From Leptodactylus fallax (taxonomy: Eukaryota; Chordata; Amphibia; Anura; Leptodactylidae), in the NCBI GenBank assembly GCA_947044405.1, contig CAMRHE010000054.1, forward strand, positions 8,013,501-8,077,500: a DNA stretch of 64,000 nucleotides, given 5' to 3'. Both the position numbers and the translations under genes were made by a program. The notes below the pieces were generated by a model. It did no database searches. It was not told the origin of the DNA and was given only the letters and a program-made list of their open reading frames with translations. Every line of letters begins with the position of its first letter. Positions within the stretch are counted from its first letter, which is position 1. Shown one piece after another: positions 33,356 through 46,585 of this stretch.

Positions 33356-34267
33356 GATGACTGGGTGCAAAAATCTATTAGGTGGTACAAAGGTGCTCAT
33401 TTGAATTGTGTGTGGGAAAATGGGGCTTGTTATTACTTTTTTGTTGGCAGAAAGGAGGCGTCATTATAGGGTTTGCGACTGGAAGACGATGGTGTTGTTT
33501 GCATATCAGCGTTTGGGGCCCCGCTTTTAATTTTGCCCAGGGCCCCACTTTGTCTAAAACCGGCCCTGGTTGCAAGATCATGCTTTGGGGATATTTCTCT
33601 GCAAAGGGACCAGGACGACTGATCCGTGTACATGAAAGAATGAATGGGGCCATGTATCGTGAGATTTTGAGCGCAAACCTCCTTCCATCAGCAAGGGTAT
33701 TGAAGATGAAACGTGGCTGGGTCTTTCAGCATGACAATGATCCCAAGCAAACCGCCAGGGCAACAAAGGAATGTCTTCATAAGAAGCATTTCAAGGTCCT
33801 GGAGTGGCCTGGCCAGCCTCCAGATCTCAATCCCATAGAAAACCTTTGGAGGGAGTTGAAAGTCCGTGTTGTTCAGCAACAGCCCCAAAACATCACTGCT
33901 TTAGAGGAGATCTGCATGGAAGAATGGGCCAACATACCAGCAACAGTGTGTGCCAACCTTGTGAAGATTTACAGAAAACGTTTGACCTCTGTCATTGCCA
34001 ACAAAGGATATATAACAAAGTATTGAGATGAACCTTTGTTATTGACCAAATACTTATTTTCCACCATAATTGGCCAATAAATTCTTTAAAAATCAGACAA
34101 TGTGATTTTCTAGATTTGTTTTCTCATTTTGTCTCTCATAGTTGAGGTCTACCTATGATGACAATTACAGGCCTCTCTCATCTGTTTAAGTGGGAGAACT
34201 TGCACAATTGGTGGCTGACTAAATACTTTTTTTTTCCCCACTGTAAACAATTTATGTGTATGACCAT

Positions 34268-34711
34268 TGTTAGGGTGGGGACTAAGACCCCTGGGTTATG
34301 TTGTCGTAGTTCTAATTGATAAGAAGTTACGAGCTCGGGAAACAGACAAGCTGACACAGAGTATCATGTTTTGAATGCTTCGCTTTATTGGTTGGCAGAA
34401 CAAGTTTATATAGGAAACACAATAATCTATATTTAGCCTTCTGTTACGCTGTTCTATATGTCCAAAAAAACGGTTTAGATCAATCTCAGAGTTGTGCGTC
34501 AAACAGGGACATTTCTTAAAGTCAGCACAAGGCCACATGACATCTGGGGTCAAAGATTAGCTTCCTCGCAACATAAACATAAGCATGTCTGCATCCTGTG
34601 TAGACATGTGATCCGGAACTCATAATGAGCTTACTTCACTCTTTTGTTTCCCTTATCAATATATATATAAATATATACATTTTAGCAAGTAAAACATGTT
34701 TAACCCTTACA
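34268..34711 (-). mobile_element. Solo LTR, endogenous-retrovirus type
   Basis: 444 bases. Read on the minus strand it starts TGTAAGGG and ends CCCTAACA, with perfect 4-bp duplications CCAT at 34264-34267 and 34712-34715. A TATA-like TATATAAA (near 34412) is followed closely by AATAAAGCG (near 34385). These features fit a retroviral LTR with 4-bp target duplication. No internal genes remain at this site. The retroviral genus is not determinable. Confidence 0.75.
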
Positions 34712-34715
34712 CCAT

Positions 34716-35985
34716 CTTTAGTCATGCTAGAATACTCCCACATGTTTTATATTTAAATCATAAGCTAAACCAATAAGAAGTAAAATACCTGTGATGCCCT
34801 GTGTTCAGAAACATCATCACAAGATCATTATCTCTGTTTACAATTTTTTATACTAAAATATAGCTGTAAAAACAGTGAGGCTTGGGGTATTTTAAAGGGA
34901 TTTTCGTATTAATGGAATTGTTTTTAATACATTAGTGAAATACACATAGACTATAGAGCAAGGATGATCTACGTTATGTTTACCAAAGCCAAAGGCTTAT
35001 TTCTTTGGATGCTGTTTCAGTTCTGATGTTCTTCAGCTGAACAAAACGTTTGCATGCACCAAACAGTGTGCTTAATGACCCTTGAAAATTTCACCATTCT
35101 GTCTAATTAGTGTGTGCCCTAAGAGGAAGCAGCAAGAAATAAAACCCTGCACTTGGATGTGGTATTGATTAAATATGAAGGCATAATAATAATAAACAAT
35201 TAAAACAGAATTCATTTTCTTTCTAATTAGACATTGCTTGATTTATTCACCTAGGCACATGGACTGTTTGTGGAAAATAAACTTTATTAAACCTAACAGT
35301 TTTAGAGATAATATGTGGAATCCATGCCGCAGCACATTTCTTTTATTACTACATGGTTGGTAATAATAAATAGATGATTATCTGATTCTTATTACTCTCT
35401 TCCATGTTTTTATGGTGGTTAGTGTTTAATATGTAACTGCAAATGGACTTGTAGAATTAAGCTTTAACTAAACTTAGCAAGACAAGGTTGCTGTGTTACC
35501 CTATACTCACACATCAGTGAAAATCAGCCGTGTGACGGACATTTTTTTAATAGCTGTTACACAGCTGCATTAGTTTCACTGTCTGCGAATAGGAAGCTAT
35601 TCACATGACCAATATTTTGATGGTCCATTGTAATGGACTGTCAAAATATAGCTCATATTCTATTTTTTCCATTTTCACAGAATCCCTCCATACACTGCAA
35701 TGTATGAGGGATCCGTGAAAACAGTCTCCCCTTGGGTGCAAAACTGTTTTCACCCTCTGTCATCTGAATGTAGGCTTAGTGGTTACATTTTGGCAAATTC
35801 TGGCAACTCATATTAAAAAGGTTGCCCAACGTATTTTTCTGAAGTTTATAAACGTGCTGCTGATGGGGCCTATAACATAATAAACATTATTTTTAGGCAA
35901 ACAGGTCTTTATAATAGGTTAATTCTAAGATGGTCGAAGAATGACTGTAAGCCCACCAGAATATAATAAAATAGTAGGTTAACCC
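34716..35985. other. AT-rich low-repeat DNA; possible conserved element
   Basis: From 34860 to 35480 no repeat family was recognised, and TCTAATTAG words occur at 35101-35109 and 35223-35231. From 35490 to 35780 the words CAGTGAAAATCAGCCGTGTG and CTCCATACACTGCAATGTAT suggest a MITE. No gene was seen. Confidence 0.4.
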
Positions 35986-36009
35986 CTTCCCACAGTGACA
36001 TTTTTTCTT

Positions 36010-36732
36010 TTCTGACTACCCAACTACATCACTTAGGGAGGAGACCAGTTTAGTTAAAAGTGCTCAGACAAGGGGGGGCTTTTGTCTTTCTGTCTTTGTT
36101 GTTGCTGGAGATGTGAGGGGAGGGCATGGTGTAGACTTCAACCATGTAGTCTACCATGTGGCCTAGCAGTGAGGCCTGAGACTCTGTGTCCTGGACAGCA
36201 TGTAGGAAACACATGCTTTGGAACTTGCTTAAGAAAGGACCCTGAAACCTACCACATGGGCTCAGAGAAACATACTGTCTACTTGTTCTGGAAATTGCCT
36301 TCTGCTGCAAAAAGCCACCCGGATAGCACTGCCCAGAGAGAAAAAGGGGTGCAGCCACTGGAATAGCATGCCCGGACACATGCTTTTGGACTGCTTTTAA
36401 GTATGCACCCTGAGCTCAACATCCAGAGCCCAAAGAACCAATCACAGGCTTGTGTTGGTAATATTTCCTTTCCTTCTGTTTATTCCTATTTTTATTTTGT
36501 GCACGTGTCATGTTGCTTTCCACTTGTATTTGCTTGCTAACCGCTACATGTATCCTCTGTATGTGTTAAGTATCTAGTACTGACCTGTTTAGGGGTTAAT
36601 AAATATATAAAATTTAGAAAGCTCGTTATGTATTATCCTAATGGCCCAGAACACTCACTAGAGGTGGGTGTGAGGTCATTGAAGCGATCTCGGGTGTGCC
36701 GGAGGCAGCTTCGGTAGGACGAGATTCTTCCA
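36010..36732 (+). mobile_element. LTR-like segment related to 26903-27546
   Basis: The right part (from about 36474) parallels the solo LTR at 26903-27546: TTATTCCTATTTTT, TCTAGTACTGACC, TAATAAATATATAAAATTTA, AAAGCTCGTT and the end GATTCTTCCA. The left part does not resemble that LTR, and neither a TG start nor a target duplication could be fixed. The left boundary is an estimate. Confidence 0.5.
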
Positions 36733-36743
36733 GTATGCAAATC

Positions 36744-37441
36744 TCTTTATGGCAGAACTGGAAGGAGCATATTTATCAACATGCACCACCAAACCTATGA
36801 TTTACCTTCATTATGTCAATGATATCCTTATCATCTGGACTGCAGGTGAGGAGGCCCTACTTCAATTCCATAATGAATTCATTGACTTTCACCCTACCAT
36901 CAACCTTAAACTTAGCTATTAAGAGAGTGAAATCCACTTTCTAGATACCACAATATACATTAAAGACCACTGGCTACTCACATCAATATACCACAAATCC
37001 ACAGACAGAACAGCCTACCTGAGAAACAACAGCTTCCACCCCAAGAACACAACACAATCTATTATTTACAGCCAGGCTATACGATACAATCGTATTTGCT
37101 CTGACAAAGCAGACCTGGACAAGCACCTCCTGGATCTGAGGACGAAATTTCTCCAATTGGAATAAAAACCAAAAGTGACGGACAACCAGTTAAACAAAGC
37201 AGCAGTCATTAACAGAGACAATCTGTTCACATATAAAGAGACCCAGAATGAAGCCCGAGTGCCCCTAGTTGTCACCTACAACCCACAGCTGAAGATCCTC
37301 CGAAGGATTGCCAAGGAGCTCCAACCTGTGCTACATAGGGACAACAGACACAAAGACATATTTCTAGTCCCCCCTCTCCTTTCCTTTCGGCAACCACCAA
37401 ACCTGCGGCGTATTATTGTCCGGAGTGCCCTGAAGGCCTAA
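36744..37441 (+). pseudogene. Penelope-like reverse transcriptase fragment
   Basis: The frame starts in the RT core: ASLFMAELEGAYL, then YVNDILIIW (36812-36838). The first Asp of the usual Y-x-D-D is Asn here, which alone would abolish activity. Next come EIHFLDTTIYI, YHKSTDRTAYLR, SFHPKN and IRYNRICS, all typical Penelope thumb-region blocks. Stops at 36920-36922 and 37162-37164 break it. The last 88 codons (37175-37441) are open, ending with QPPNLRRIIVRSAL. Confidence 0.8.
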
Positions 37442-37878
37442 ACTTAAAATGGCACCTCATCTTGCCTGCAAAACAGGACCTGCAGGCACATCCACACCTC
37501 TGACAGTGTACCTGTCCCACAGTCACAACAGGTGCACAGAATTGGGGGGACATTTTCCTGCAGGTCTTCCAATGTGGTGTATCTCATAATGTGTGTGCAA
37601 TGTCCCACCACAGGCCTCTATGTGGGGGAAACAGGGCAGAGACTCAGTGCATGAACTCGCCCAAATTCACCATTAATAACAGCAGAACAGATCTCCAAGT
37701 GGCCGCACATTTCTCTGGAGAAGACAACTCTGTTGAAGATTTGCGGGTTGTGATTTTAATGGGACATTTTAAGATACAGAGGGAGAGAAAGGAATGGGAA
37801 TATAAGTTAATGCAAAAATTTCAAACTCTGCAATTTGGATTTAATATTCATGCCAGTTTCATGTCACACTATGTATGA
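37442..37878 (+). pseudogene. GIY-YIG endonuclease domain remnant
   Basis: NVVYLIMCVQC and GLYVGETGQ (about 37572-37640) are the GIY and YIG strands. Then KERKEWEYKLMQKF..FGFNIH at the C terminus (frame 37591-37878, with shifts). The domain nicks target DNA in Penelope-like elements. The frame is disrupted at several points. Confidence 0.72.
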
Positions 37879-38109
37879 ACTGTGAGGGTCACAAATCGCC
37901 ACCTGATAGCAAACAGATAACAGCAAGAATTACTGATCCCTCCGTCACGCCTCACAAGTTTCCAGATTGTTTATTTCTTGACCTGTTGTAAATAACTTCT
38001 CTATTTATATTGCATTTTTTTATTTTTAAAGATTCTAAGATCCTTTGAAGGTCCATGTTTTTGTGTATAAAAAGTCTGTAAATTTTCAGTTTCTTGTATA
38101 ACACCATGT

Positions 38110-38137
38110 CTGAAGAAGAGAGCTAGTACTCTCGAAA
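38110..38137 (+). ncRNA. Hammerhead-ribozyme-like core in Penelope tail
   Basis: CTGAAGA (38110-38116) fits the CUGANGA box. One extra A is followed by a 5-bp stem GAGAG / CTCTC with a 6-base loop, then GAAA (38134-38137). Penelope-like elements are known to carry hammerheads in their long repeats. Stems I and III and the cleavage site were not convincingly found, so this may be a decayed or minimal form. Confidence 0.4.
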
Positions 38138-38206
38138 GCTTACCATCAAATATACTCAGTTAGCTTCTAAAAAGTATCGCCTGATTTCTTCACTCTTCCA
38201 CTACCC

Positions 38207-38902
38207 AACTATATAGTTACATAGTAGATGAGATAGTATGAAGACACCAGTCCATAAAGTCCAACCTATAACCCTACAGTACCCTACAGTGTTGATCCAG
38301 AGGAAGGCAAAAAAACCCATGAGCCATATGCCAATTGTCCCATTTCGGGGAAAAAAAATCCTTCCTGACTCCAATCTGGCAATCAGTATAAAACCCTGGA
38401 TCAACTTGTCCTTAACAGATTCTAGACCCATAACCCGCAATATTGTTCTGTTCGAGAAAGACAATCAAGATCTCTTTGAACTTGTTCAATGACCCAACCA
38501 TCACCACTTCATGGGGCAGTGAGTTCCATAGCCTGGCTGTTCTTACAGTAAAGAATCCCCATCGATGTTGCTGGTGAAACTTTCTCTCTTCCAGACATAG
38601 AGGATGTCCCCTTGTCACTGTCACTGGTCTAAGAGAAAAAAGATCATTAGAAAGTTCTTTGTGCTGTCCCTTCATGTATAAATTGTTATTAGGTCTCCCC
38701 GTAGATGTCTTTTTTCTAAACTGAATAACCCCAAGTTTGTTAATCTCTCGTTGTACTCCAATCCACCCATTCCTCTAATAATTTTGGTCGCTCTTCTCTG
38801 CATTCTTTCTAGTTCAATTATGTCCTTCTTGTATACTGGGGCCCAAAATTGCGGCAATAGTCTATCTGTGGCCGTACTATTGATTTGTATAGAGGCATAA
38901 CT
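38207..38902 (-). mobile_element. CR1 copy X, 3' end part
   Basis: Minus-strand CR1 with its 3' UTR (TATATAGTTACATAGTAGAT at the extreme end, TTGATCCAGAGGAAGGCAAA inside) and the RT ORF C terminus. It is separated from the rest of copy X (42223 onward) at a TA site by Tc1 sequences and another CR1 piece. Confidence 0.82.
38412..38902 (-). pseudogene. CR1 RT C-terminal region
   Basis: Readable in two frames: [53 protein letters not shown] (38672-38902) and then HRWGFFTVRTARLWNSLPHE (38412-38675). This is the standard CR1 C-terminal signature. A frameshift lies near 38675. Confidence 0.85.
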
Positions 38903-38904
38903 AC

Positions 38905-39842
<938 letters not shown>

Positions 39843-41390
39843 CTACATCTACCGCATTACCCATGTCCAGTCTAGAACTGACCTCTTTATAGAAGCTGAT
39901 CACTTTAGTCTGACAGGACTGATTCCTCATAAACCCATGTTGATTGGGCGTTATAAGATTATTTACATTGCGATATTCCAGGATAGCATCTCTTAGAAAA
40001 CCCTCAAATATCTTACCCACCACAGAGGTCAAACTTACTTGCCTACAGTTTCCAGGCTCACTTTTAGACCCCTTTTTGAAAATTGGCACCACATTTGCTA
40101 TGCGCCAGTCATGTGGAACAGATCCAGTCATTACTGATTCCTTAAATATTAGATATAAGGGTCTATCAATAACAGTGCATAATTCCTTCAGAACTCAGGG
40201 GGCGTATGTCGTCTGGACCCAGCGATTTCACTATTTTAGTGTTTTGAAGGCAGCACCACACTTCCTCCAGGGTTAAACAGATGACATTTAATGGAATGTT
40301 TCCATTACCACTAGTCATGTTGTTGTCCATTGGATTTTCTCGTCTAAACACTGTAGAGAATAGTTCAATAGGTCAATAGTTGTGCCTTTTCCTCATCCTC
40401 CTCCACTATTACACCCAGATTAATTCTGAGAGGACCCACATTGTCAGTTTTTATTTTCTTATTATTTATGTAATTGAAGAATAATTTTGGATTAGTTTTA
40501 CTTTACTTGGCAATTTTTCTCTCAACCTCGACCTTTGCTTCCTTTATTTGTCTTTTGCACAATTTATATTTCTCTTTATAGTTTTTTTAATGCTGCGTCA
40601 CTACTTTCTTGTTTTAGTACTTTAAATGCTTTCTTTTTATCCCTCATTGCTCTCCTTACTGTTTTACTTAGCCATATTGGTTTTCTATGATTTCTGGCCC
40701 ACTTATTCCCATATGGTATATGTTTTTTAGTGGTCCTATTTAGACGGCTTTTGACAAATATCCCATTTTGTTTCTGTTCCCATCACTTTGAGGACAGTGT
40801 CCCAGTTTAGTCTGCTAAGCTCCTCTCTCAGCTGGTTAAAATTGGCCTTCCTGAAGTTTAGTGTTTTATGAATCCCCTCTACTGAACATTTTTTTAATGT
40901 GTACAAGAAAACTTATTACGATGTGGTCACTATTACCTAGATGTCCCCCAACCTCCACTATGCTCCTTTCTAAACATACTGTACCCATATATATTTACAG
41001 CTCAGTCATAGCTAGAGTCCAGCCATGTCTCACTTATTGCCACTATGTCATATTTTTCTTCCAGCATTATCACTTCTAGTTCCTCCATCTTGTTAGTGAG
41101 ACTTCTAGCATTAGTATACATAGATTTCATGGATTTATCTTTGTCCCTACTCTTCCACAGCCTACTGATTGTACTAACCCCATTCCCGCTCCATTCCCAG
41201 TTAAATTATTTAGCCATCTTTCCATTTCTACACAATCTTGCTCTCTACATCTGTCACCCTCCCCCCAGTTCCTAGTTTGAACACTCCTCCAACCGTCTAG
41301 CCATCTTCTCCCCAGCAAAGCTGCACCCTCCCCATTGAGGTGCAGCCCATCCAACCTCTTCATCCAACCTCATCTACTATGTAACTATGT
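39843..41390 (-). mobile_element. CR1 copy Y, RT N-terminal to endonuclease part
   Basis: Reading on the minus strand: AALLGRRWLDGW and YTNARSLTNKMEELEVIMLE (start of endonuclease, near 41130), ETWLDSS, linker, EEDEEKAQLL-type block, SLGPDDIRP (near 40220) and GNCRQVSLTSVVGKIFEGFL (near 40050) to QSCQTKVISFYKEVS. Part of the endonuclease is deleted and many stops are present. The segment ends at 41370-41390 with CATCTACTATGTAACTATGT, the CR1 3'-terminal word in the opposite orientation. Confidence 0.78.
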
Positions 41391-42220
<830 letters not shown>

Positions 42221-42222
42221 TA

Positions 42223-42655
42223 TGTTCTTGTCATGGGAATCTAAACCTCTTTTGATGCATCCCAGGATTTTATTTGCCTTGGCGGCAGCTGCCTATCACT
42301 GGTCACTATAGGTAAGCTTACTGTCCACCAAAATCCCCAAGTCTTTTTCATTGGCAGTCTTATCCAGTAATTTATTATTAAGTACATAATCAGACATTTT
42401 ATTTCTTCAACCAAAATGCATAACCTTACATTTGTCACATTAAACTTCATTTGCCAAGTCTCCGCCCATGCTTCCAGCTACCCTAGATTCCCTGTAATAT
42501 TCTACTATCCTCCTCATTTTTGATTACCTTACAGAGTTTAGTATCACCTACAAATATGGACATCCTGTTCTGTAAACCCTTTGCCAAGTTATTAATAAAG
42601 ATATTAAACAGGAGAGGACCCAATACTGACCTCTGTGGCACTCCAATGGTGACTT
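42223..42655 (-). pseudogene. CR1 copy X, RT palm fragment
   Basis: On the minus strand: GVPQRSVLGPLLFNIFINNL, then SIFVGDTKLC where CR1 has F-A-D-D (catalytic A-D replaced by V-G), then ILQGI.., MKFNVTN and the YLIINY block. A solo LTR interrupts the frame just before the GVPQ motif. It joins 38902 across the Tc1 site. Confidence 0.82.
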
Positions 42656-43638
42656 TGTAAGAGACAGCCAATGTTGTCCTAAGCTTTATTTGTCTGTATA
42701 AATTGTTAATGTTGAATGTATTTCTGTGATTCTGTTCCTTTAAGACAGCAGCCATTGTAATTGTGACATGATGCTGGAGTGAGACCCCCCCCCTTTATGT
42801 CAGCCTGCCTGTTCTGCAGACAGAGTGTGAGCAGAGAAGCAGGAAGTGACGAGACAGAGAGCAGCAGCCATCTTGGCAAGAGAGAAGACAGGTGTCTGTG
42901 CTGTGTTGAACTGGTGTGGATATTTTTCTGTACAGCTAAGCTGTATCTTGGTAAGCAAACAGAGTGTAAAGAGACAACAGGACTAGTGAGTCCACCTGAA
43001 AGGAACTGTGCTCAGTGGCTGATCAGTGAGACTGACATTGTGACTGTGTATATGGATACCACATATAGAGACTCGCAGTGCTTGATGTACTGGACAGCAC
43101 CTGCTAAATCCCGGCTTACATCCCAGCTCAGTGTATGGATTCGGCAGGATTGTCAGTGTGCTGAGTGGAAGCTGCTGTTGGATTACATTGCATTCATTGG
43201 GTTTCCCTGTTAAAGAGGACTTCATTTCTCCCAAGATCCTGATAACAGTGAGGAGAGGACGCTTCACTATAAAAGAAAGGAACGACTTTGGGCCCCACCG
43301 CGCGCTTCTACGGACTGTAAGCAGTCCACCTGGACCACTGGGGAAAAGGGGGTGCACCCAAATGTGATGTCAGGGTCAGTTAGGGATAGTTTTGAGTATA
43401 TTGTTCATTCAGTGTCCATACTGCAGAAGTGGACAGAGTAAAAGTAGAAACCATTGCAGAATTTGCCTTGAAATTGTTCATGCTATATTGTATATTTTGC
43501 TTGTCTTTATCCCTGTCATTTTACCTTCAAATAGCCTTTATTAACTTATAGTAAATATATATTCTTTTCTTGAACTACCGCATGTGCGTTCATTTCTGGT
43601 TGCGGAGTCCAAACCACCTGCCTTGCTCTCGGTTCACA
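42656..43638 (+). mobile_element. Solo LTR of the 6620-13827 gypsy family
   Basis: 983 bases, TGTAAGAGAC..GGTTCACA, with perfect 4-bp duplications ACTT at 42652-42655 and 43639-43642. Clearly homologous to both LTRs of the full element, with more differences than those have from each other. It is inserted into CR1 copy X. Confidence 0.93.
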
Positions 43639-43642
43639 ACTT

Positions 43643-44530
43643 TGTTCTAGTATTTACCATTAACTGTTTCCTATCAGTGTGCCACCTGCGAACCCAAATG
43701 CATATGTTTTCCCCCAGTCCCAAAATTCTCATTCTCATTCACCAATCTTGTATGTGGTACAGTATCAAAAACCTTTGAAAAGTCCAGATATACTACATCT
43801 ACCACATTACCCATGTCCAGTCTAGAACTGACTTCTTCATAGAAGCTGATCAGATTAGACTGACAGGACCGATTCCACACAAATCCATGTTTATTGGGTG
43901 TTAGAAGATTATTTACATTGAGATACTCCAGGATAGCATCTCTTAGAAATCCTCAAATATCTTACCAACCACAGAAGTCAAACTTACTGGTCTGTAGTTT
44001 CCAGGCTCACTTTTTGAAAATTGGTATTTTGTATGTGCCAATCCTGTGGAACAGACTCAGTCATTACGAAATTCTTAAATATTAGATATGAGGGTCTATC
44101 TATCACCGTGTATAATTCCCTCGGAACTTGGGGGTGTAAGCCATCTGGACCTGGCGACTTCTCTATTTTAGTGTTTTGAAGGTGGCGTTGCACTTCCTCC
44201 TGGGTTAAACAGGTGACATTTAATTGGGGGTTAACGTTACCCCTAATCATGTTGCTGGCCATTGGATTTTCTTGCGTAAACACCATACAGTAGAAGGTAT
44301 TTAATAGTTGTGCTTTTTCCTCATCCTCTTCCACCATTACACCTAGATTATTTTTGAGAGGGCATACATTGTCAGTTTTTATTCTCTTATTATTTATGTA
44401 CAGTAATTGAGGAACAATTTTGGATTAGTTTTACTTTCCTTGGCAATTATTCTCTCAGCTTCGATCTTTGCCTCCTTTATTTGTCTTTATCACACTTTAT
44501 TTTTCTCTTTATAGTTTTTTAATGCTTGTC
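43643..44530 (-). pseudogene. CR1 copy X, RT N-terminal part
   Basis: On the minus strand: EEVQRHLQNTKIEKSPGPDG (43984-44337), FKNFVMTESVPQDWH, then NRSCQSNLISFYEEVSSRLD and VVYLDFSKVFDTVPHTRLV (43674-43880). These are RT motifs 0-A with the catalytic Asp of YLDF present. Several shifts and stops occur. Near 44530 the sequence jumps to ORF1, so the endonuclease is deleted. Confidence 0.82.
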
Positions 44531-44868
44531 GGGGTATGCCAGTTCAGGACTAACCTCCCTGGCACTCTTTCCTCTAACCCTCTGCTTTCTAATTGTCACC
44601 CAGCTGGCTGCCTGATGTTCCTGCACCTACGTGCTACCATCCCCTCTGCACTTACCCCAGCGAGTTCCTGCTCTGTGAGCAACAAACTCCTTTCCAAGTT
44701 ATCAATGGAACTTAGTCTTGCAATTTGCTCATTTAGATCCAGGATCTGGGCTTCCAAATGTGCAAAGTGCTTACATCTTGCACAGCAGTATGCCCCCTCA
44801 AGCAGATGCTCAAGCAGAGAATACATGATGCAAGATGTACACTGCCCCGCACTGGTAAGCATGGAGCA
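44531..44868 (-). pseudogene. CR1 ORF1 N-terminal fragment
   Basis: On the minus strand: CTSCIMYSLLEHLL, GAYCCARCKHFAHLEAQILD and LNEQIARLSSIDNLERSLLL: a Cys-pair module followed by a coiled coil, as in the ORF1 at 28345. The upstream part of the open frame belongs to the LTR at 44869-45607, which interrupts ORF1. Confidence 0.72.
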
Positions 44869-45607
44869 TGTTAGGAGTATAGTAGTAATCCCCTTCAGGT
44901 TAGCACCAGCTTGAGAGAAAGAGAGACCACAATGGAGTATGATAGAACTGGATATTTTACTCAAGAACTTCTTCAGCAAGTGGTTCAGTACAGATATCTG
45001 ATACAGCCTCTTTATTAACAGGAACACAGCCAAACTGGTAGCTCAAACAGTTATTAATGATGCCCGTTTCTTTCTAGATTATTCCAATGTCCTTTATCCA
45101 CCACCAAGGCACTCCCAGTTATCAGCCAGTGCACAATGTATATGTATTTATAGTCCCCTTACATGCCAAGTAATACAACACTTAACTTTATGGTTTCCCT
45201 CTGGTTCTTCCTGGGCAGAGGATGAATCTCCTGCAGTGATGATGTTTCAGTTCTAAAGCATCACATTAGGTCCATGTGCGGCCTCCTCTGGATAAAGTCT
45301 CTGCGTGTAGTCTGCACTTGTTGGAGGAGGCTTCTCTTCTCAAAGCAGATGATCAACTGTAATATCCTGATTTGTAGTCTTTCAGGACTTTATACACCAT
45401 TATTCTCAGAGCACTCTCTCCTCTCACCTTCTCTGCTTCTCAGACACCACTCTCTTCCCTTCCAGGAAGTCACGTCATCCAGAATCGTCCTACAATTGAG
45501 GTAAAAAATAGATGCAAGGTCTTGCCCCTAGATGGCAGCAGAGCACCAGTAATGGCATTGGAATGCACAAGTCAATATTTGCCACTATCAAACTTGTACC
45601 CCTTACA
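44869..45607 (-). mobile_element. Solo LTR, endogenous-retrovirus type
   Basis: 739 bases. On the minus strand it starts TGTAAGGGG and ends CTAACA, flanked by perfect AGCA duplications (44865-44868, 45608-45611). A TATA box CTATAAATA lies near 45150 and AATAAAG near 45010, in proper order on the minus strand. No internal genes are present. The ends resemble those of the LTR at 34268-34711. Confidence 0.78.
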
Positions 45608-46585
45608 AGCACATCTTACCTAATGGGGATTATTACAGCAAAACAATAAGCACAATTCAAAATAAAAAGTGAATAAGTTTGTTTTTTTTTGTGTTTTTTA
45701 AAGTCCCTGAATCCAAAGTCACTTAATCTTAAGTCACACTTAGACCTAGGGCTGGTTTTAGACAAACTGTGGCCCTGGGCGAAATTAAAGGTGGGACCCC
45801 AAATGCTGATATACCAACAACGCCATCATATTTCCAGTTGCAGCCCCTTTCTACCCCCAAAACAGTAACAACCACCCCCCTATGCCCACAATTCAAATAA
45901 CCACCTTTGTACCACCTACTAGATTTTTGAACCCCCTCATCAGTTATTATAGTGCCTTCTTATAAATAATAGTCCCTGCTTATAAATAGTTCCCAATATC
46001 AGTAATAATTCCCCTTATCAGTAATAGCCCACTCATAAATAATACTGCTCCCTTATAAATAGTCCCCCTTATTAATAGCCCTCTCATGAACAATAGTTCA
46101 CCTTATAAATAATAGCCCTCTTAACCATAATACCCCCTTATAAATAATAGCCCTCTTATAAATAATAGTCCCTTTAACAATACCCCCCTTTAAAGTTTAC
46201 CTCTTATAAATAAAAGCGACCACATAACAGTCGCCCATATTATGTCCCCCTTATTACAGGCCTATTATAAATTGTTCTTCCCGTATAAACAATAGCCCGC
46301 CTTATATGTTTCCCCCTTATAATAGCCTCCGTTATATATAATAATTTCCTCGTATAATAGCCCCATTATATTTAATAGTTTCCTCCCTTATACTGTACAT
46401 AATAGCCCCATTATATATAACATTCTCCCCCCTTATAACAATCCACCTTATATATAATAGTTCCCCCTTATAATAGCCCCCTTATATATAGTAGTTCCTC
46501 TCCTATAATACCCCCCTTTTAATAGCCCTCTTATATATAACAGTCCCCCCTTATAATAGCCCCCGCTTATATATATATATATATA

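Larger units (their letters stand above)
31214..33568 (+). mobile_element. hAT-like element, CAGGGCCGG family
   Basis: The ends CAGGGCCGGCGTTAGGGG and CTAAAACCGGCCCTG are inverted, with 8-bp flanks GTGGCAAC (31206-31213) and GTTGCAAG (33569-33576) that differ at two bases. The interior has a CpG-rich head, a long minisatellite (31590-32640), a second TTATAAGGGGG-type repeat (32950-33355) and a right end with GGGGCCCCGC / GCCCAGGGCCCCA. Reverse and partial copies are at 45747-48850 and 51579-52450. No transposase is present. Confidence 0.82.
30849..34026 (+). pseudogene. Tc1 transposase, broken by hAT insertion
   Basis: The left part is readable in mixed frames: AIIRKWK, then [28 protein letters not shown] (30870-31079). 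After the insert, 33577-34026 is open and complete to the end. It contains [29 protein letters not shown] (second catalytic D), [15 protein letters not shown] (catalytic E) and the terminal NKGYITKY. The first catalytic D region (near 31090-31130) is damaged. Joined length would be ordinary for Tc1. Confidence 0.85.
30849..34245 (+). mobile_element. Tc1/mariner copy, 5'-truncated, split by hAT element
   Basis: Transposase-side sequence starts abruptly at about 30849 (ACTGTGGGAGCAATAATT) against the CR1, so the left inverted end is lost. The hAT-like insert occupies 31214-33568. The right inverted end is intact (GCACAATTGGTGGCTGACTA, ending CACTGTA at 34245). Confidence 0.85.
36744..38205 (+). 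mobile_element. Penelope-like element, 5'-truncated
   Basis: It contains an RT C-terminal half, a GIY-YIG endonuclease remnant and a 3' tail with a hammerhead-like motif. The tail ends CTCAGTTAGCTTCTAAAAAG .. ACTCTTCCACT at about 38202 and then meets the 3' end of a CR1. The same tail appears in the small insertion at 53690-53811. Confidence 0.78.
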
